A stretch of DNA of 64,000 nucleotides from Plantactinospora sp. KBS50 (GCF_002285795.1 NZ_CP022961.1:558001-622000), one strand, 5' to 3'. Shown: positions 7,059 to 16,025, counted from the stretch's first letter. A program made the numbers and translations. The notes: generated by a model not told the origin, from the sequence alone.

Positions 7059-7577
7059 ATGGAGAGCCGACTCAAGGTGCTGGGCCACCCGGTACATCCC
7101 ATGCTGGTCATGTTCCCGGTGGCGCTGTTCGTCACGGCGGTCCTGTTCGACCTGGCCGACGCGTTCGGCGGTCCTCGGGTGCTCGGCGAGGTGGCGTACT
7201 GGGACATCCTCGTCGGCCTGGTGCTGGGCGTGCTGGGCGCCGCGGCCGGCCTTTTCGACCTGCTGGCGATCCCGGCCGGCACCCGGGCCAAGCGGGTCGG
7301 CGTCCTGCACGCGCTGGTGAACTCCGGCGTCCTGCTGCTCTTCGCCGGCGTCTGGGCGGTCCGCACGTCGGCGGCCCAGCCGGCGGCCGGCGGCGGCCTG
7401 CTGGCCATCGAGGTGGTCGCGCTGGCCGGGGTGGCGGTCGGAGCGTGGTTCGGCGGCGAACTCGTCGACCGGCTCGGGGTCGGCGTCGATCCCGACGCCG
7501 ACCTGGACGCGGCCAGTTCGCTGCGCCCGACCGGCCCGCCCAACAGCAAGCTCAGCCAGATGGGGGATGCGCCTTGA
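7059..7577 (+). CDS. DUF2231 domain membrane protein
   Basis: The start is ATG 7059, preceded by GGAGGCGCC; the product is 172 residues. It opens with LKVLGHPVHPMLVMFPVALF, the conserved beginning of DUF2231 proteins, and has about four membrane segments with a hydrophilic C-terminal tail. The biochemical function of DUF2231 is unknown. It is coupled to the Hsp20 gene downstream (its TGA overlaps the TTG start), which suggests a stress-related role. Confidence 0.85.
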   Translation: MESRLKVLGHPVHPMLVMFPVALFVTAVLFDLADAFGGPRVLGEVAYWDILVGLVLGVLGAAAGLFDLLAIPAGTRAKRVGVLHALVNSGVLLLFAGVWAVRTSAAQPAAGGGLLAIEVVALAGVAVGAWFGGELVDRLGVGVDPDADLDAASSLRPTGPPNSKLSQMGDAP

Positions 7578-8107
7578 CCGCACCGCGACGCGCCGACCGG
7601 TGGGATCCGTTGGCCGAACTTCAGGCGCTGCGGGCCGAACTCGGCCGGCTGGTCGGCACCGCCCTGGTCGGTTCCGGTGGCGGTACGCCGGACGTCGAGC
7701 TGACCGAGTCCGCGGACGGCTGGCGGGTCGTGGCGCGGCTGCCCGGCGTCGCGCCGGACGAGGTCGCCGTGGAACTGGACGACCGGGACCTGTGCATCCG
7801 CGCCCGCTCCGAGGAGGAGGTGAACACCGACCTCGGGATGCCGGGCAGCGGCTCGCGGAGCCGGTCGTTCGAACACCGGGTCGCGTTGCCGAGCCAGGTG
7901 GACGCCGACCGGATCGACGCGGTGATGGACCACGGCCTGCTCACCGTGCACCTGCCGCGCTCCTCCCGAAGCTCCCGGCGGACCATCACGATCGGCCGGG
8001 CCAGTTACGGCGCCGGCCTGCCGGCCGCCGTCTCGCCCGACCCGGCCGCGGACCGCGAACTGCACCACCCGGACGTCGCGGACACCACGCTGCGCCGGCC
8101 GAGCTGA
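7574..8107 (+). CDS. Hsp20/alpha-crystallin family small heat-shock protein
   Basis: A 177-residue chaperone. TTG 7574 overlaps the DUF2231 stop (TTGA) and follows GGGGGA, while no ATG in this frame is better placed. The alpha-crystallin domain is visible: ADGWRVVARLPGVAPDEVAV, then RSFEHRVALPSQVDADRI and DHGLLTVHLPR. Small heat-shock proteins hold unfolding proteins without using ATP. The C-terminal extension is longer than usual and lacks a clear IxI anchor. Confidence 0.85.
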   Translation: MTAPRRADRWDPLAELQALRAELGRLVGTALVGSGGGTPDVELTESADGWRVVARLPGVAPDEVAVELDDRDLCIRARSEEEVNTDLGMPGSGSRSRSFEHRVALPSQVDADRIDAVMDHGLLTVHLPRSSRSSRRTITIGRASYGAGLPAAVSPDPAADRELHHPDVADTTLRRPS

Positions 8108-8113
8108 CCGGCG

Positions 8114-9307
8114 ATGGCCGCCGGTGACCTGGTGCCGGACGTCCGGCGCATCGCCGTCCTGCGGGCCAACGCCCTCGGTGACTTCATCTTCGTGCTGCCC
8201 GCCCTGGCCGCGCTCAAGGCCGCGTACCCGGAGGCCGAACTGGTGCTGCTGGGCGCGCCCTGGCACGCGGCGCTGTTCGACGGTCGGCGGCCCGGCCCGG
8301 TGGACCGGGTGCTGGTGGTCCCGCCCGCGCCGGGAATCCGGGTGGCCGGCGCCGATGAACCGGACGTACCGCTTGGCGACTTCCTGGCCGCGGCCCGGCG
8401 CGAGCGGTTCGACCTGGCGGTCCAGTTGCACGGCGGCGGCGCCAACTCCAACCCGCTGATCCTCGACCTGGGGGCGCGGCTGACCGTCGGGCTGCGGGCG
8501 CCGGACGCGCCGCCGCTGGACCGCTGGCTGCGGTACGTCATCTACCAGCCGGAGCCGGTGCGCTACCTGGAGGTGGTCGGGCTGGTCGGCGCCCGCCCGG
8601 TGGACCGGGCGCCCCGGCTCGCGGTCACCGAGGCGGACCGGGCCGAGGCGAGCGCGGTGACCGGCCCGGTCGGGCGACCGCGCGTCGCGCTGCATCCCGG
8701 CGCCACCGACCCGCGCCGGCGGTGGCCGGCCGAACGGTTCGCGGCCGTCGCGGACCGGCTGGTGGACGGCGGGTACGACGTCTTCGTCACCGGCTCGGCC
8801 GCGGAGCGGGAACTGACCGCGCGGGTGGTGGCGGCGGCCCGGGCACCGGTGCGCGACCTCACCGGCGAACTGTCGCTGAGCGGGCTGGTGGGGTTCCTCG
8901 CCGGCTGCGCCGTGCTGGTCGCCAACGACACCGGACCGGTGCACCTGGCCGCCGCGGTGGGTACGGCGACGGTCGGCATCTTCTGGGTCGGCAACATGAT
9001 CAACTGTGCCACGCCGCTGCGCGCCCGGCACCGGCCGATCATCTCGTGGACCCTGCACTGCCCGGTCTGCGGCGCGGACTGCACCCGGGACATCTATCCG
9101 GACCGGCCGGGCGAGGGCTGCGAGCACCGGGAGTCGTTCGTCACCGACGTGCCGGTGTCCGAGGTGCTGACGGCGGTGGCCGACCTCACGGTCACCGGAG
9201 CCGTCACCGGAGCCGTCACCGGAGCGGGCGCCGGAGCCGTCACCGGAGCGGCCACCGGAGCGGGCGCCGCAGCGACGGGCGGGTCGGACCCGGTCAACCG
9301 AAGCTGA
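8114..9307 (+). CDS. Glycosyltransferase family 9 (ADP-heptosyltransferase-like)
   Basis: A 397-residue GT-B protein. RIAVLRANALGDFIFVLPAL at the N-terminus and HPGATDPRRRWPAERF and VANDTGPVHLAAAVGT in the C-terminal half are hallmarks of GT9, whose members transfer heptose from ADP-heptose. A C-terminal group of cysteines (HCPVCGADC and a fourth at GEGCEH) may bind a metal. The tail consists of seven 12-bp repeats encoding a VTGA-type stretch. The convergent neighbours are a GT2 and the ADP-heptose synthase HldE, so the gene belongs to a heptose-glycan module. Its end overlaps the GT2 gene by 14 bp. Confidence 0.85.
   Translation: MAAGDLVPDVRRIAVLRANALGDFIFVLPALAALKAAYPEAELVLLGAPWHAALFDGRRPGPVDRVLVVPPAPGIRVAGADEPDVPLGDFLAAARRERFDLAVQLHGGGANSNPLILDLGARLTVGLRAPDAPPLDRWLRYVIYQPEPVRYLEVVGLVGARPVDRAPRLAVTEADRAEASAVTGPVGRPRVALHPGATDPRRRWPAERFAAVADRLVDGGYDVFVTGSAAERELTARVVAAARAPVRDLTGELSLSGLVGFLAGCAVLVANDTGPVHLAAAVGTATVGIFWVGNMINCATPLRARHRPIISWTLHCPVCGADCTRDIYPDRPGEGCEHRESFVTDVPVSEVLTAVADLTVTGAVTGAVTGAGAGAVTGAATGAGAAATGGSDPVNRS
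9191..9274. repeat. 12-bp tandem repeat in the GT9 tail
   Basis: Seven copies of a GTCACCGGAGCC-like unit, in frame, encode an Ala/Gly/Thr/Val-rich C-terminal tail. Copies near the middle and end have diverged. Confidence 0.75.
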
Positions 9308-10166
9308 CCGGGTTGTTCAGCAGGATCTCCCACGCCTCCACGTCCCGATCTGTGACCGTGGTGGGGGTCTCCAGGTGGTACGCCCCGCTGGGCACGATGC
9401 CGGCACCGCCGTACCGCTCCAGCACGGCGAGCTGGGCGGCCACGTCCTCGCCCTGATGCCGGTCGCCCACCTCGGGCCAGAAGTCGAAGGCGCCCGCGTC
9501 GACCAGCTTGGCCCGGTCGTACAGCACGCACCCGCCGATCCAGGAGACCTTGTACGCGCGCCACTCGTCCGGGGCCAGCCGCAGCCGCTCGGTGATGTGC
9601 AGCAGGTTCGCCGCCGGATGGATGCGCGCCCGCTCCCAGGCCGGCGTCCCCGGCCGGATCCGCTCCGGCACCGGCGGCCCGTCCCACTCCGCGTAGTGCC
9701 CGTGCACCTCCGGGCGCCGGTCGGTGAGGTAGGACAGCCCGTGTACGGCGTTGCCGACGAACCCGCAGCCCAGCTCGGTGATGGCGGTCATCATCCGGTC
9801 CACGGCGCCCGGTTCCAGCCAGACGTCGTCGTCCACGCAGAGCACGTACCGGGCCAGGGACTGACCGAGCAGGAACGCCCGGTGTTCGGCCAGCCCGCGG
9901 CGGGGCAGCCGGCGGGTCAACAGCACCGGATGCCCCCGGTGGCGCAGTACCCGGACCATCGTGGCGACCGCCGGGACGGACCACCCCGGCTCGCCGTCGG
10001 ACTGGTCGCTGACCACCACGCCGAAGTCCGCCGGCCCCGACTGGGCGGCGAGTCCGGAGAGCGTGACGGCCAACTCCGCCGCGCGGTTGCGGGTCGGTAT
10101 CAGCACGTCCAGCCGGCGCGCGGTGCGGAACTCCACCGCGTTGCCCTGCTCCACCGGCCTGCTCAC
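9294..10166 (-). CDS. Glycosyltransferase family 2
   Basis: A 290-residue GT-A protein. RRLDVLIPTRNRAAEL opens the nucleotide-sugar fold and VDDDVWLEPG (about residue 112) supplies the metal-binding acidic residues. WIGGCVLYDRA and a GEDVA acceptor-side acid follow. Its GTG start overlaps the hldE stop (GTGA, 10163-10166), so it is translated from the same message as hldE. It probably adds a sugar to the same glycan as the GT9 enzyme. Donor and acceptor are unknown. Confidence 0.85.
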   Translation of the reverse strand: MSRPVEQGNAVEFRTARRLDVLIPTRNRAAELAVTLSGLAAQSGPADFGVVVSDQSDGEPGWSVPAVATMVRVLRHRGHPVLLTRRLPRRGLAEHRAFLLGQSLARYVLCVDDDVWLEPGAVDRMMTAITELGCGFVGNAVHGLSYLTDRRPEVHGHYAEWDGPPVPERIRPGTPAWERARIHPAANLLHITERLRLAPDEWRAYKVSWIGGCVLYDRAKLVDAGAFDFWPEVGDRHQGEDVAAQLAVLERYGGAGIVPSGAYHLETPTTVTDRDVEAWEILLNNPVSFG

Positions 10167-11965
10167 CGCCGCTCACCCGAGAGGAACTGTCCCCTGTCCT
10201 CGCTCGCGGCGGAGGGATCCCTGGCCAACCCGTGCGCGCGGATCCGGTCGATGATCGCCGAGGTGGACCGGTCCGGCACGTACCCCAGGGTGCGCACCTC
10301 GCCGCCGAGGTCATGCACCAGCGGCGCCTCCGGCACCAGCTCCGGCGGATAGTCGCCGCCCTTGACGTACACGTCGGGCCGCACCAGTTCGATGAGCGCG
10401 CCCGGCGAGTCCTCCGCGAAGGTCACCACGTGGTCCACACAGGCCAGTGCGGTCAGCACCGACACCCGGTCCTCGATCGGGTTGACCGGCCGGTCCGGGC
10501 CCTTGAGCCGGCGCACGCTGTCGTCCGCGTTGACCGCGACGATCAGCACGTCGCCGAGTGCGCGAGCCTGTTGCAGGTACCGGACGTGGCCGCGGTGCAG
10601 CACGTCGAAGCAGCCGTTGGTGAACACGATCGTCCGCCCGGCGTCGCGGTGCCGGTCGACAAGCGCGGCGAGGCCGGCCGGATCCACCAGGCCGGGTACC
10701 GGCACGGCCGGGCCGTCGCCCACGCCGCCGGCCACGCCGAGCGCCGCCAGCAGTTCCTCCCGTACGCAGACACAGGTGCCGGTCTCCGACACGGTGATCG
10801 TGGCCGCGAGCTGGGCGAGCTGGGCCGCCGTCGGCAGCGGCGCCCCGGCGGCCAGCGCCAGGGTCATGGCCGCCAGATACGCGTCTCCGGCGCCGACCGT
10901 GTGGCTGGGCGGGACGGGCGTGGCGTGGCTGCGGCCGTGCTGGCCGTCGGCGCCGCCGACGACCGCGCCGTCGACGTCCAGCGTCACGGCCACCACGTCG
11001 GCGCCGGTGCGGGCGCGCAGCTCGGGCAGCCGTACCCGGGCCAGCTCCGCCCGGTCGGCGCCCAGGTCGAGGCCGGCCGCCACGATGTCGTGGTCGGCCG
11101 CGCCGATCTCGTCGCCGGTCAGCTCGATCTCGCCCACCCCGTCCAGCGGCGAGCCGTCCAGCGGTGTCGACCCGTCCAGCGGCGAGCCGTCGAGCGCTGC
11201 CGAGCCGGTGGGCGGTACGGCCGGGCTGGTCGGTCCGGCGGCCAGCTCGGCGGGCACGACCACCGGGACGCCGGCGCTGCCCGGCGCCGCCCCGTCCAGC
11301 AGCCGGGTCGCCTCCGCGAAGCTCGGCGTCACCACGGTGGGCGCGAGCGCCCGCCAGTCGGTCAGATCGTGCGCGTCCAGCGCCACGGTGGCGAACATGT
11401 CCCGGTGCCGGACGAGCCAGGCGCGTACCGGCTCGGGCAGCGCGCCGAGCCCGTAGTCGCAGATCACCAGGGCCGGGTCGGTCCTGGTCCGGGCCCGCAG
11501 CTCGGCCGCCGCCCGGGCGAGCGCGCCGAGCAGTTCGCCGATCACCTCGCCGGTGAGCCGGCAGTCCGCGTCGCCCTCGTCCTCGCGTACCAGGATCTGG
11601 TTGCCGGCCAGCAGCCGGCGCTTGATCGGGGTCGGGCGGCCGGGCTGGGAGACGGTCCGGTCCCAGACCCCGGCCCGGTCCAGGCAGTCGTGCAGGTCGT
11701 CGGCGGCCACGTCGGTGCCCACCGGCGCGACGAGGGCGGCGCGACCGCCGAGCGCGGCCAGGTTGACCGCCGTGTTCGCGGCTCCGCCGGCCGCCACCAG
11801 CCGGCGCCGCAGGGTGAGCACCGGGGCGGGTGCCTCCCGGCAGAGCCGGTTCGAGTCGGCGAAGCGCCACTCGTCCAGCATGGCGTCACCGACGATCAGG
11901 ACACCCCGGCCGTCCCATCCGTGCACCACGGCCGCCATTCGCTGCTGCTGCGCTGCTGTCGGCAT
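10163..11965 (-). CDS. hldE: Bifunctional heptose-7-phosphate kinase / heptose-1-phosphate adenylyltransferase
   Basis: A 600-residue fusion. The N-terminal PfkB-type kinase shows GDAMLDEW, AGGAANTAVNLAALGG and the anion-hole motif VGAGDAYLAA (about residue 356). The C-terminal nucleotidyltransferase shows FTNGCFDVLHRGHVRYLQQA (about residue 445) and VNADDSVRRLKG. Together they convert D-glycero-D-manno-heptose 7-phosphate to ADP-heptose; a separate phosphatase (GmhB) is needed between the two steps and is not in this window. ATG 11965 is chosen because GGGGA precedes it, whereas ATG 11938 has no ribosome-binding site. An LDGSPLDG-type repeat is inserted in the kinase half. First gene of an operon with the GT2. 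Confidence 0.88.
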   Translation of the reverse strand: MPTAAQQQRMAAVVHGWDGRGVLIVGDAMLDEWRFADSNRLCREAPAPVLTLRRRLVAAGGAANTAVNLAALGGRAALVAPVGTDVAADDLHDCLDRAGVWDRTVSQPGRPTPIKRRLLAGNQILVREDEGDADCRLTGEVIGELLGALARAAAELRARTRTDPALVICDYGLGALPEPVRAWLVRHRDMFATVALDAHDLTDWRALAPTVVTPSFAEATRLLDGAAPGSAGVPVVVPAELAAGPTSPAVPPTGSAALDGSPLDGSTPLDGSPLDGVGEIELTGDEIGAADHDIVAAGLDLGADRAELARVRLPELRARTGADVVAVTLDVDGAVVGGADGQHGRSHATPVPPSHTVGAGDAYLAAMTLALAAGAPLPTAAQLAQLAATITVSETGTCVCVREELLAALGVAGGVGDGPAVPVPGLVDPAGLAALVDRHRDAGRTIVFTNGCFDVLHRGHVRYLQQARALGDVLIVAVNADDSVRRLKGPDRPVNPIEDRVSVLTALACVDHVVTFAEDSPGALIELVRPDVYVKGGDYPPELVPEAPLVHDLGGEVRTLGYVPDRSTSAIIDRIRAHGLARDPSAASEDRGQFLSGERR

Positions 11966-12004
11966 GCCGGTACGGATCCCCGGGGCGAAGGCGACCAAAC
12001 GCGG

Positions 12005-12084
12005 CCGGTGCCACGGTGCGGCGGTGCCACGGTGCGGCGGTGCCACGGTGCGGCGGTGCCACGGTGCGGCGGTGCCACGGTGTT
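12005..12084. repeat. 16-bp tandem repeat upstream of hldE
   Basis: Five adjacent copies of GCGGTGCCACGGTGCG, the first and last with two differences each. They lie 40 bp upstream of the hldE start within the 318-bp divergent gap (11966-12283) between hldE and the DJ-1 gene. The remainder of the gap shows GC-rich degenerate repeats and no gene. The array could affect hldE promoter spacing. Confidence 0.8.
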
Positions 12085-12283
12085 GCGGCGTTGCCGCGTT
12101 GCGGCGCGGCGGTGACCGGACGCGGGCGGTGCCGCGGTGAGCGCGGGCGACGGCGTTTGGTCGCCGCCGATCCGGGAAGGAATTCGTCCAGAGCGTACCG
12201 GAATGCCGGTTCGCTCGGCACGGACCCGCCCCCGCCGATCGACCGGGCGGGGCCGGGAAACCTGGGGAGAGGGAGGCCGACCG

Positions 12284-12832
12284 ATGGCGGCATCGTTGCA
12301 GGGCAAGCACATTGCGCTCCTGGCCACGGATGGCATGGAGGAACTGGAGTACACGCAGCCCCGCGAGGCGGTGGAGAACGCGGGCGCGACGGCCGAACTG
12401 GTCTCGCTGCGACCCGGGACGATCCAGGGCTACAACTACCTGGAGAAGAGCAAGTCGTACGACGTGGACATCACGGTCGCCGAGGCGGATCCGGACCGGT
12501 ACGACGCGTTGGTGCTGCCCGGCGGGGTGGCGAACGGCGACTTCGTGCGCGCCGACCGCGAGGCGGTCGCCTTCGTCCGGTCGTTCTTCGACGCCGGCAA
12601 GCCGGTGGGCGTGATCTGCCACGGCGGGTGGGCGCTGGTCGAGGCGGACGTCGTGGCGGGGCGCACGCTGACCTCCTGGCCCAGCCTGCGGACCGACCTG
12701 ACCAACGCCGGAGCGACCTGGGTGGACGAACCGGTGCACACGGACAACGGGCTGGTCAGCAGCCGCAAGCCGGACGATCTGCCGGCGTTCTGCGCCAAGA
12801 TCATTGAGGAGTTCGCCGAGGGCCGGCACTGA
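12284..12832 (+). CDS. DJ-1/PfpI family type 1 glutamine amidotransferase-like protein
   Basis: A 182-residue protein with start at ATG 12284 after GAGGGAGG. The nucleophile elbow VICHGGWALVEA contains the reactive cysteine (about residue 116), and the early glutamate is in TDGMEELEY. The family includes protein deglycases and general stress proteins, and the closest look is to the PfpI/YhbO group. It reads divergently from hldE and its end overlaps the convergent MFS gene by 32 bp. Confidence 0.85.
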   Translation: MAASLQGKHIALLATDGMEELEYTQPREAVENAGATAELVSLRPGTIQGYNYLEKSKSYDVDITVAEADPDRYDALVLPGGVANGDFVRADREAVAFVRSFFDAGKPVGVICHGGWALVEADVVAGRTLTSWPSLRTDLTNAGATWVDEPVHTDNGLVSSRKPDDLPAFCAKIIEEFAEGRH

Positions 12833-14120
12833 CGCTCGCACGGGCGGCGGCCCACGCCGCCTCCTCGGCCTCCTTGCGTGCCCGGCCGTCCCGGCCGTCG
12901 TACCGGACCAGCGCCGGCAGCGTGGCGGCCAGCGCTGCCGTGCCGAGTACGCAGAGGACACCACCGGAGACGATCGCGCCGGAGACACCGGTCCACCGGG
13001 CGGACAGTCCGGATCGGAGCTGGCCGAGCAGCGGTCCGGTGGAGTACGACAGCATCTCGATGCCGGCCAGCCGGCCACGTAGATGGTCCGGAATGGTCTG
13101 GTTCCAGATGATGCCGCGGAACAGCGCCGAGATCTCGTCCGCGGCGCCGGCCAGGGCCAGCAGCAGCACGGCCAGCCAGAGCGCGTGGGCCAGGCCGAAG
13201 CCGACGATGGCCAGCCCCCAGCACCCGGCGGCGAGCAGCACCATCAGGCCGTGCCGGTGTACGTGCCGGGCCCAGCCCGAGGTCAGCGCCGCCAGTGCCG
13301 CACCGGCGGCCGGTGCCGCGTACAGCAGTCCCAGTACGGCCGGCCCGCCCAGCCGCTCGGCCAGGAACGGGTAGAGCGCCTGCGGCATGCCGAAGAACAT
13401 CGCGTTGATGTCCACCAGGTAGGTGCCGAGCAGTTCCGGCCGGCTGCGCGCGTACCGCAGGCCGTTGGCGACCGACCGCAGGGACGGCCGGTCGGCGGCC
13501 GCCGGCGGTGGCATGGCGCGGACCAGCCCCAGCAACGTCAGCGAGACCGCGAAGGTGGCCAGGTCCAGCGCGTACACCCAGGCCAGGTCGACCGTGGCGA
13601 TCAGTACGCCGGCCAGCGCCGGACCGGCCAGCGAGACGATGTTCATCCGCATCGAGCTGAGCGCCCCGGCCGCGGGGATCTCGTCCGGCGTGACGACCCG
13701 GGGCGTGATCGCCTCCAGGGCCGGCCGCTGCACCCCGTCCAGCGCGGCGGTCAGCCCCGCGACCAGGTAGAGCAGCCACAGGTGCGGGCGCTCGGTCATG
13801 GCGTTGACCAGCAGGATCCCGCAGAGCACCGTGAAGCCGATCTCGCCGCCGAGCACCAGCCGCCGGCGGTCCAGATAGTCGGCCAGGGCGCCGCCGACGA
13901 ACGCCATGAACAGCAACGGCACCAGTTCGCAGACCCCGAGCAGGCCGACCAGCAGCGGGTCCTTCGTCAGGCTGTAGACCTGGTACGGGATCGTGACGTA
14001 CGTGACGAAGGACCCCAGCCCGGACACGCCGGTGGCGCCGAAGACCAGCCGGAAGTCCCGCGACGTGCGTAACGGGGTGAGGTCGATCGCCAGCCGGCGC
14101 AGGAGGCTGTTCAGCGGCAC
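12801..14120 (-). CDS. MFS transporter (12-segment, EntS-like exporter)
   Basis: A 439-residue membrane transporter. The start GTG 14120 (PLNSLLRRLAIDLTPLRTSR) matches the usual beginning of this group, although its ribosome-binding site is weak. DYLDRRRLVLGGE is the loop 2-3 motif typical of MFS proteins, and alternating hydrophobic stretches fill the rest. Members export siderophores or drugs. The substrate is unknown here. It is divergent from a second MFS gene across a gap carrying palindromic repeats. Confidence 0.85.
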   Translation of the reverse strand: MPLNSLLRRLAIDLTPLRTSRDFRLVFGATGVSGLGSFVTYVTIPYQVYSLTKDPLLVGLLGVCELVPLLFMAFVGGALADYLDRRRLVLGGEIGFTVLCGILLVNAMTERPHLWLLYLVAGLTAALDGVQRPALEAITPRVVTPDEIPAAGALSSMRMNIVSLAGPALAGVLIATVDLAWVYALDLATFAVSLTLLGLVRAMPPPAAADRPSLRSVANGLRYARSRPELLGTYLVDINAMFFGMPQALYPFLAERLGGPAVLGLLYAAPAAGAALAALTSGWARHVHRHGLMVLLAAGCWGLAIVGFGLAHALWLAVLLLALAGAADEISALFRGIIWNQTIPDHLRGRLAGIEMLSYSTGPLLGQLRSGLSARWTGVSGAIVSGGVLCVLGTAALAATLPALVRYDGRDGRARKEAEEAAWAAARASVSAGPRRTPQ

Positions 14121-14182
14121 GAGCGATGCTGATCCGGTCCGACCGCGCTGTCCAGCGAATATCCCCCGGCACGGTCCGGCCC

Positions 14183-14239
14183 GGCATGCCAGGTCCGGCC
14201 CGGCATGCCAGGTCCGGCCCGGCATGCCAGGTCCGGCGT
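14183..14239. repeat. 19-bp palindrome-bearing tandem repeat between two MFS genes
   Basis: Three adjacent copies of GGCATGCCAGGTCCGGCCC (14183, 14202, 14221), preceded by a partial copy. Each contains the palindrome GGCATGCC, with centres 19 bp apart. They lie between divergently read MFS genes (starts 14120 and 14304), where repeated operators for a repressor would be expected, but no regulator gene is adjacent. Confidence 0.75.
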
Positions 14240-14303
14240 GGCGCGGCCCGGCCGGAGCGGGGCGTCCCAGGCATGTTTCCGGTCGACCCGGGGAGACCGG
14301 ACC

Positions 14304-15992
14304 ATGACCTCGGCTCCGGCTCCGGCCTCCAGCGACCACCCCGCACTGCCGCACGGGCAGATTCTGCTGCTGATGGGCGGCCTGATGACCGGAATGCTGC
14401 TCGCCGCGCTGGACCAGACGATCGTGGGCACGGCGCTGCCGACGATCGTCGGCCAGCTCGGCGGGATCAACCACTACTCGTGGGTGGTCACCGCGTACCT
14501 GCTGGCGGCCACCGCCTCGACGCCGCTGTACGGCAAGATGGCCGACCTGTACGGGCGGCGGCCGGTGTTCCTGTTCTCGATCGGGGCCTTCCTCGTCGGC
14601 TCCCTGCTGGCCGGCCTGTCCCAGAACATGACCCAGCTGATCGTGACCCGGGGGATCCAGGGGCTCGGTGCCGGCGGGCTGATGACGCTGGCCTTCACCA
14701 TCATCTCGGACGTGGTGCCGCCCCGGGAACGCGGTCGCTACCAGGGCCTGTTCGGGGCGGTGTTCGGGCTGGCCTCGGTCGCCGGGCCGCTGGTCGGCGG
14801 CTACTTCGCCGAGCACGACTGGCGGTGGATCTTCTTCCTGAACGTGCCGCTGGCCGTGGTGGCGATCGTCGTCTGCTACCGCGTGCTGCGGTTGGTCCCG
14901 TTCAGCCGGCGCCGGCACGCGATCGACTGGCTCGGCGCGCTCCTGCTGGTGGCCGGGGTGAGCAGCCTGCTGCTCGCGCTGAGCTGGGGCGGCAGCCAGT
15001 ACCCGTGGGGTTCGGGCACGATCGTCGGGCTGTTCGTCGCGGGCGGCGTCCTGGCCGTGCTCTTCCTGCTCCAGGAGCGCCGGGCCAGCGAGCCGATCCT
15101 GCCGCTGGGCCTGTTCCGCAGGTCCACCTTCGCGCTGGCCAACGCCGCCGGCTTCGTGCTGGGTCTGGTGATGTTCGGGTCGATCATCTTCATCCCGCTC
15201 TATCTCCAGATCGTCAAGGGCGCCACACCGACCCGCAGCGGCCTGCTGATGCTGCCGATGATGGCCGGCGTCATCGTCACGTCGGTGCTGTCCGGCCGGG
15301 CGATGAGCCGGCTGGGCCGCTACAAGTGGTTCCCGGTGGCCGGCTCGGCCACCCTGGTGGTCGGCATGATGCTGTTCACCGGACTGCAGGTGCGGTCGCC
15401 GCTCTGGGTCGCCTTCGGCGACATGGTGGTGATCGGCGTCGGGCTCGGGTTGTGCATGCAGTCGCTGATCCTGGCGGTGCAGAACGCCGTCGAGCCCCGG
15501 GATCTGGGCGCCGGTACGTCGGCCGCGACGTTCTTCCGTTCGCTCGGCGGCTCGTTCGGGGTGGCCATCCTGGGCGCGGTCCTGTCGAACGGGCTGACCG
15601 GCGGTCTCGCCGCCCGGCTTCCGGCGGCGATCGCCCAACTCCCGCCGGACGAACGGGCCCAGGTGGCGGCGGCGGGAGGCGCCGGCATCTCGGTCAACGA
15701 GCCGTCCCGGATCCTGGCGCTGCCGGCGCCGGTGCGGTCCGCGATCCAGGCCGCGTTCGTCGACTCGCTGCACACCGTCTTCCTGGTCGCGGGGCTGGTC
15801 GCGATCCTCGCGGTGGCCGTGACGCTGGCCCTGCCGAACAAGGAACTGCGCGGTGCCGGTCCGGGCGGCGCCACTGGCGGGGTGGGGCCGGCCGGCGGTC
15901 CCGCGCCCGCGCCCGGGGGCCGGCCGCTGGACCGGCAGTCCAAGGACGAGGCCGCCACCGAGATGGAGGCCCAGTCGCAGACCATGATCTAG
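14304..15992 (+). CDS. MFS drug exporter, DHA2 family (14 segments, EmrB/QacA-like)
   Basis: A 562-residue exporter starting at ATG 14304 behind GGGGAGA. ALDQTIVGTALPTIVGQLGG is motif D1 at the end of helix 1, KMADLYGRRPVFL is motif A, and GAGGLMTLAFTIISDVVPPR with GPLVGGYF is motif C. The long hydrophobic region fits 14 helices. The C-terminal tail is Gly/Pro-rich and charged. Related proteins expel antibiotics and dyes by proton exchange. Confidence 0.9.
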   Translation: MTSAPAPASSDHPALPHGQILLLMGGLMTGMLLAALDQTIVGTALPTIVGQLGGINHYSWVVTAYLLAATASTPLYGKMADLYGRRPVFLFSIGAFLVGSLLAGLSQNMTQLIVTRGIQGLGAGGLMTLAFTIISDVVPPRERGRYQGLFGAVFGLASVAGPLVGGYFAEHDWRWIFFLNVPLAVVAIVVCYRVLRLVPFSRRRHAIDWLGALLLVAGVSSLLLALSWGGSQYPWGSGTIVGLFVAGGVLAVLFLLQERRASEPILPLGLFRRSTFALANAAGFVLGLVMFGSIIFIPLYLQIVKGATPTRSGLLMLPMMAGVIVTSVLSGRAMSRLGRYKWFPVAGSATLVVGMMLFTGLQVRSPLWVAFGDMVVIGVGLGLCMQSLILAVQNAVEPRDLGAGTSAATFFRSLGGSFGVAILGAVLSNGLTGGLAARLPAAIAQLPPDERAQVAAAGGAGISVNEPSRILALPAPVRSAIQAAFVDSLHTVFLVAGLVAILAVAVTLALPNKELRGAGPGGATGGVGPAGGPAPAPGGRPLDRQSKDEAATEMEAQSQTMI

Positions 15993-16025
15993 CGGGTCCC
16001 GGACGTGGGCCGGGCCACCCTCGCG

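Noticed and set aside
6400..8107. Open frames of about 300-400 codons reading rightward from the 6.4-6.9 kb gap
   Set aside because: Low-complexity Arg/Pro composition and overlap with the 55-residue gene and DUF2231 gene. Only the C-terminal part from TTG 7574 is the real Hsp20 gene.
12005..12084. Regular repeats considered as a CRISPR array
   Set aside because: Units are directly adjacent with no spacers and there are no cas genes nearby.
14183..14239. Palindromic repeats considered as a CRISPR or attachment site
   Set aside because: No unique spacers, no integrase, and no tRNA. A tandem operator-like array is the simpler reading.
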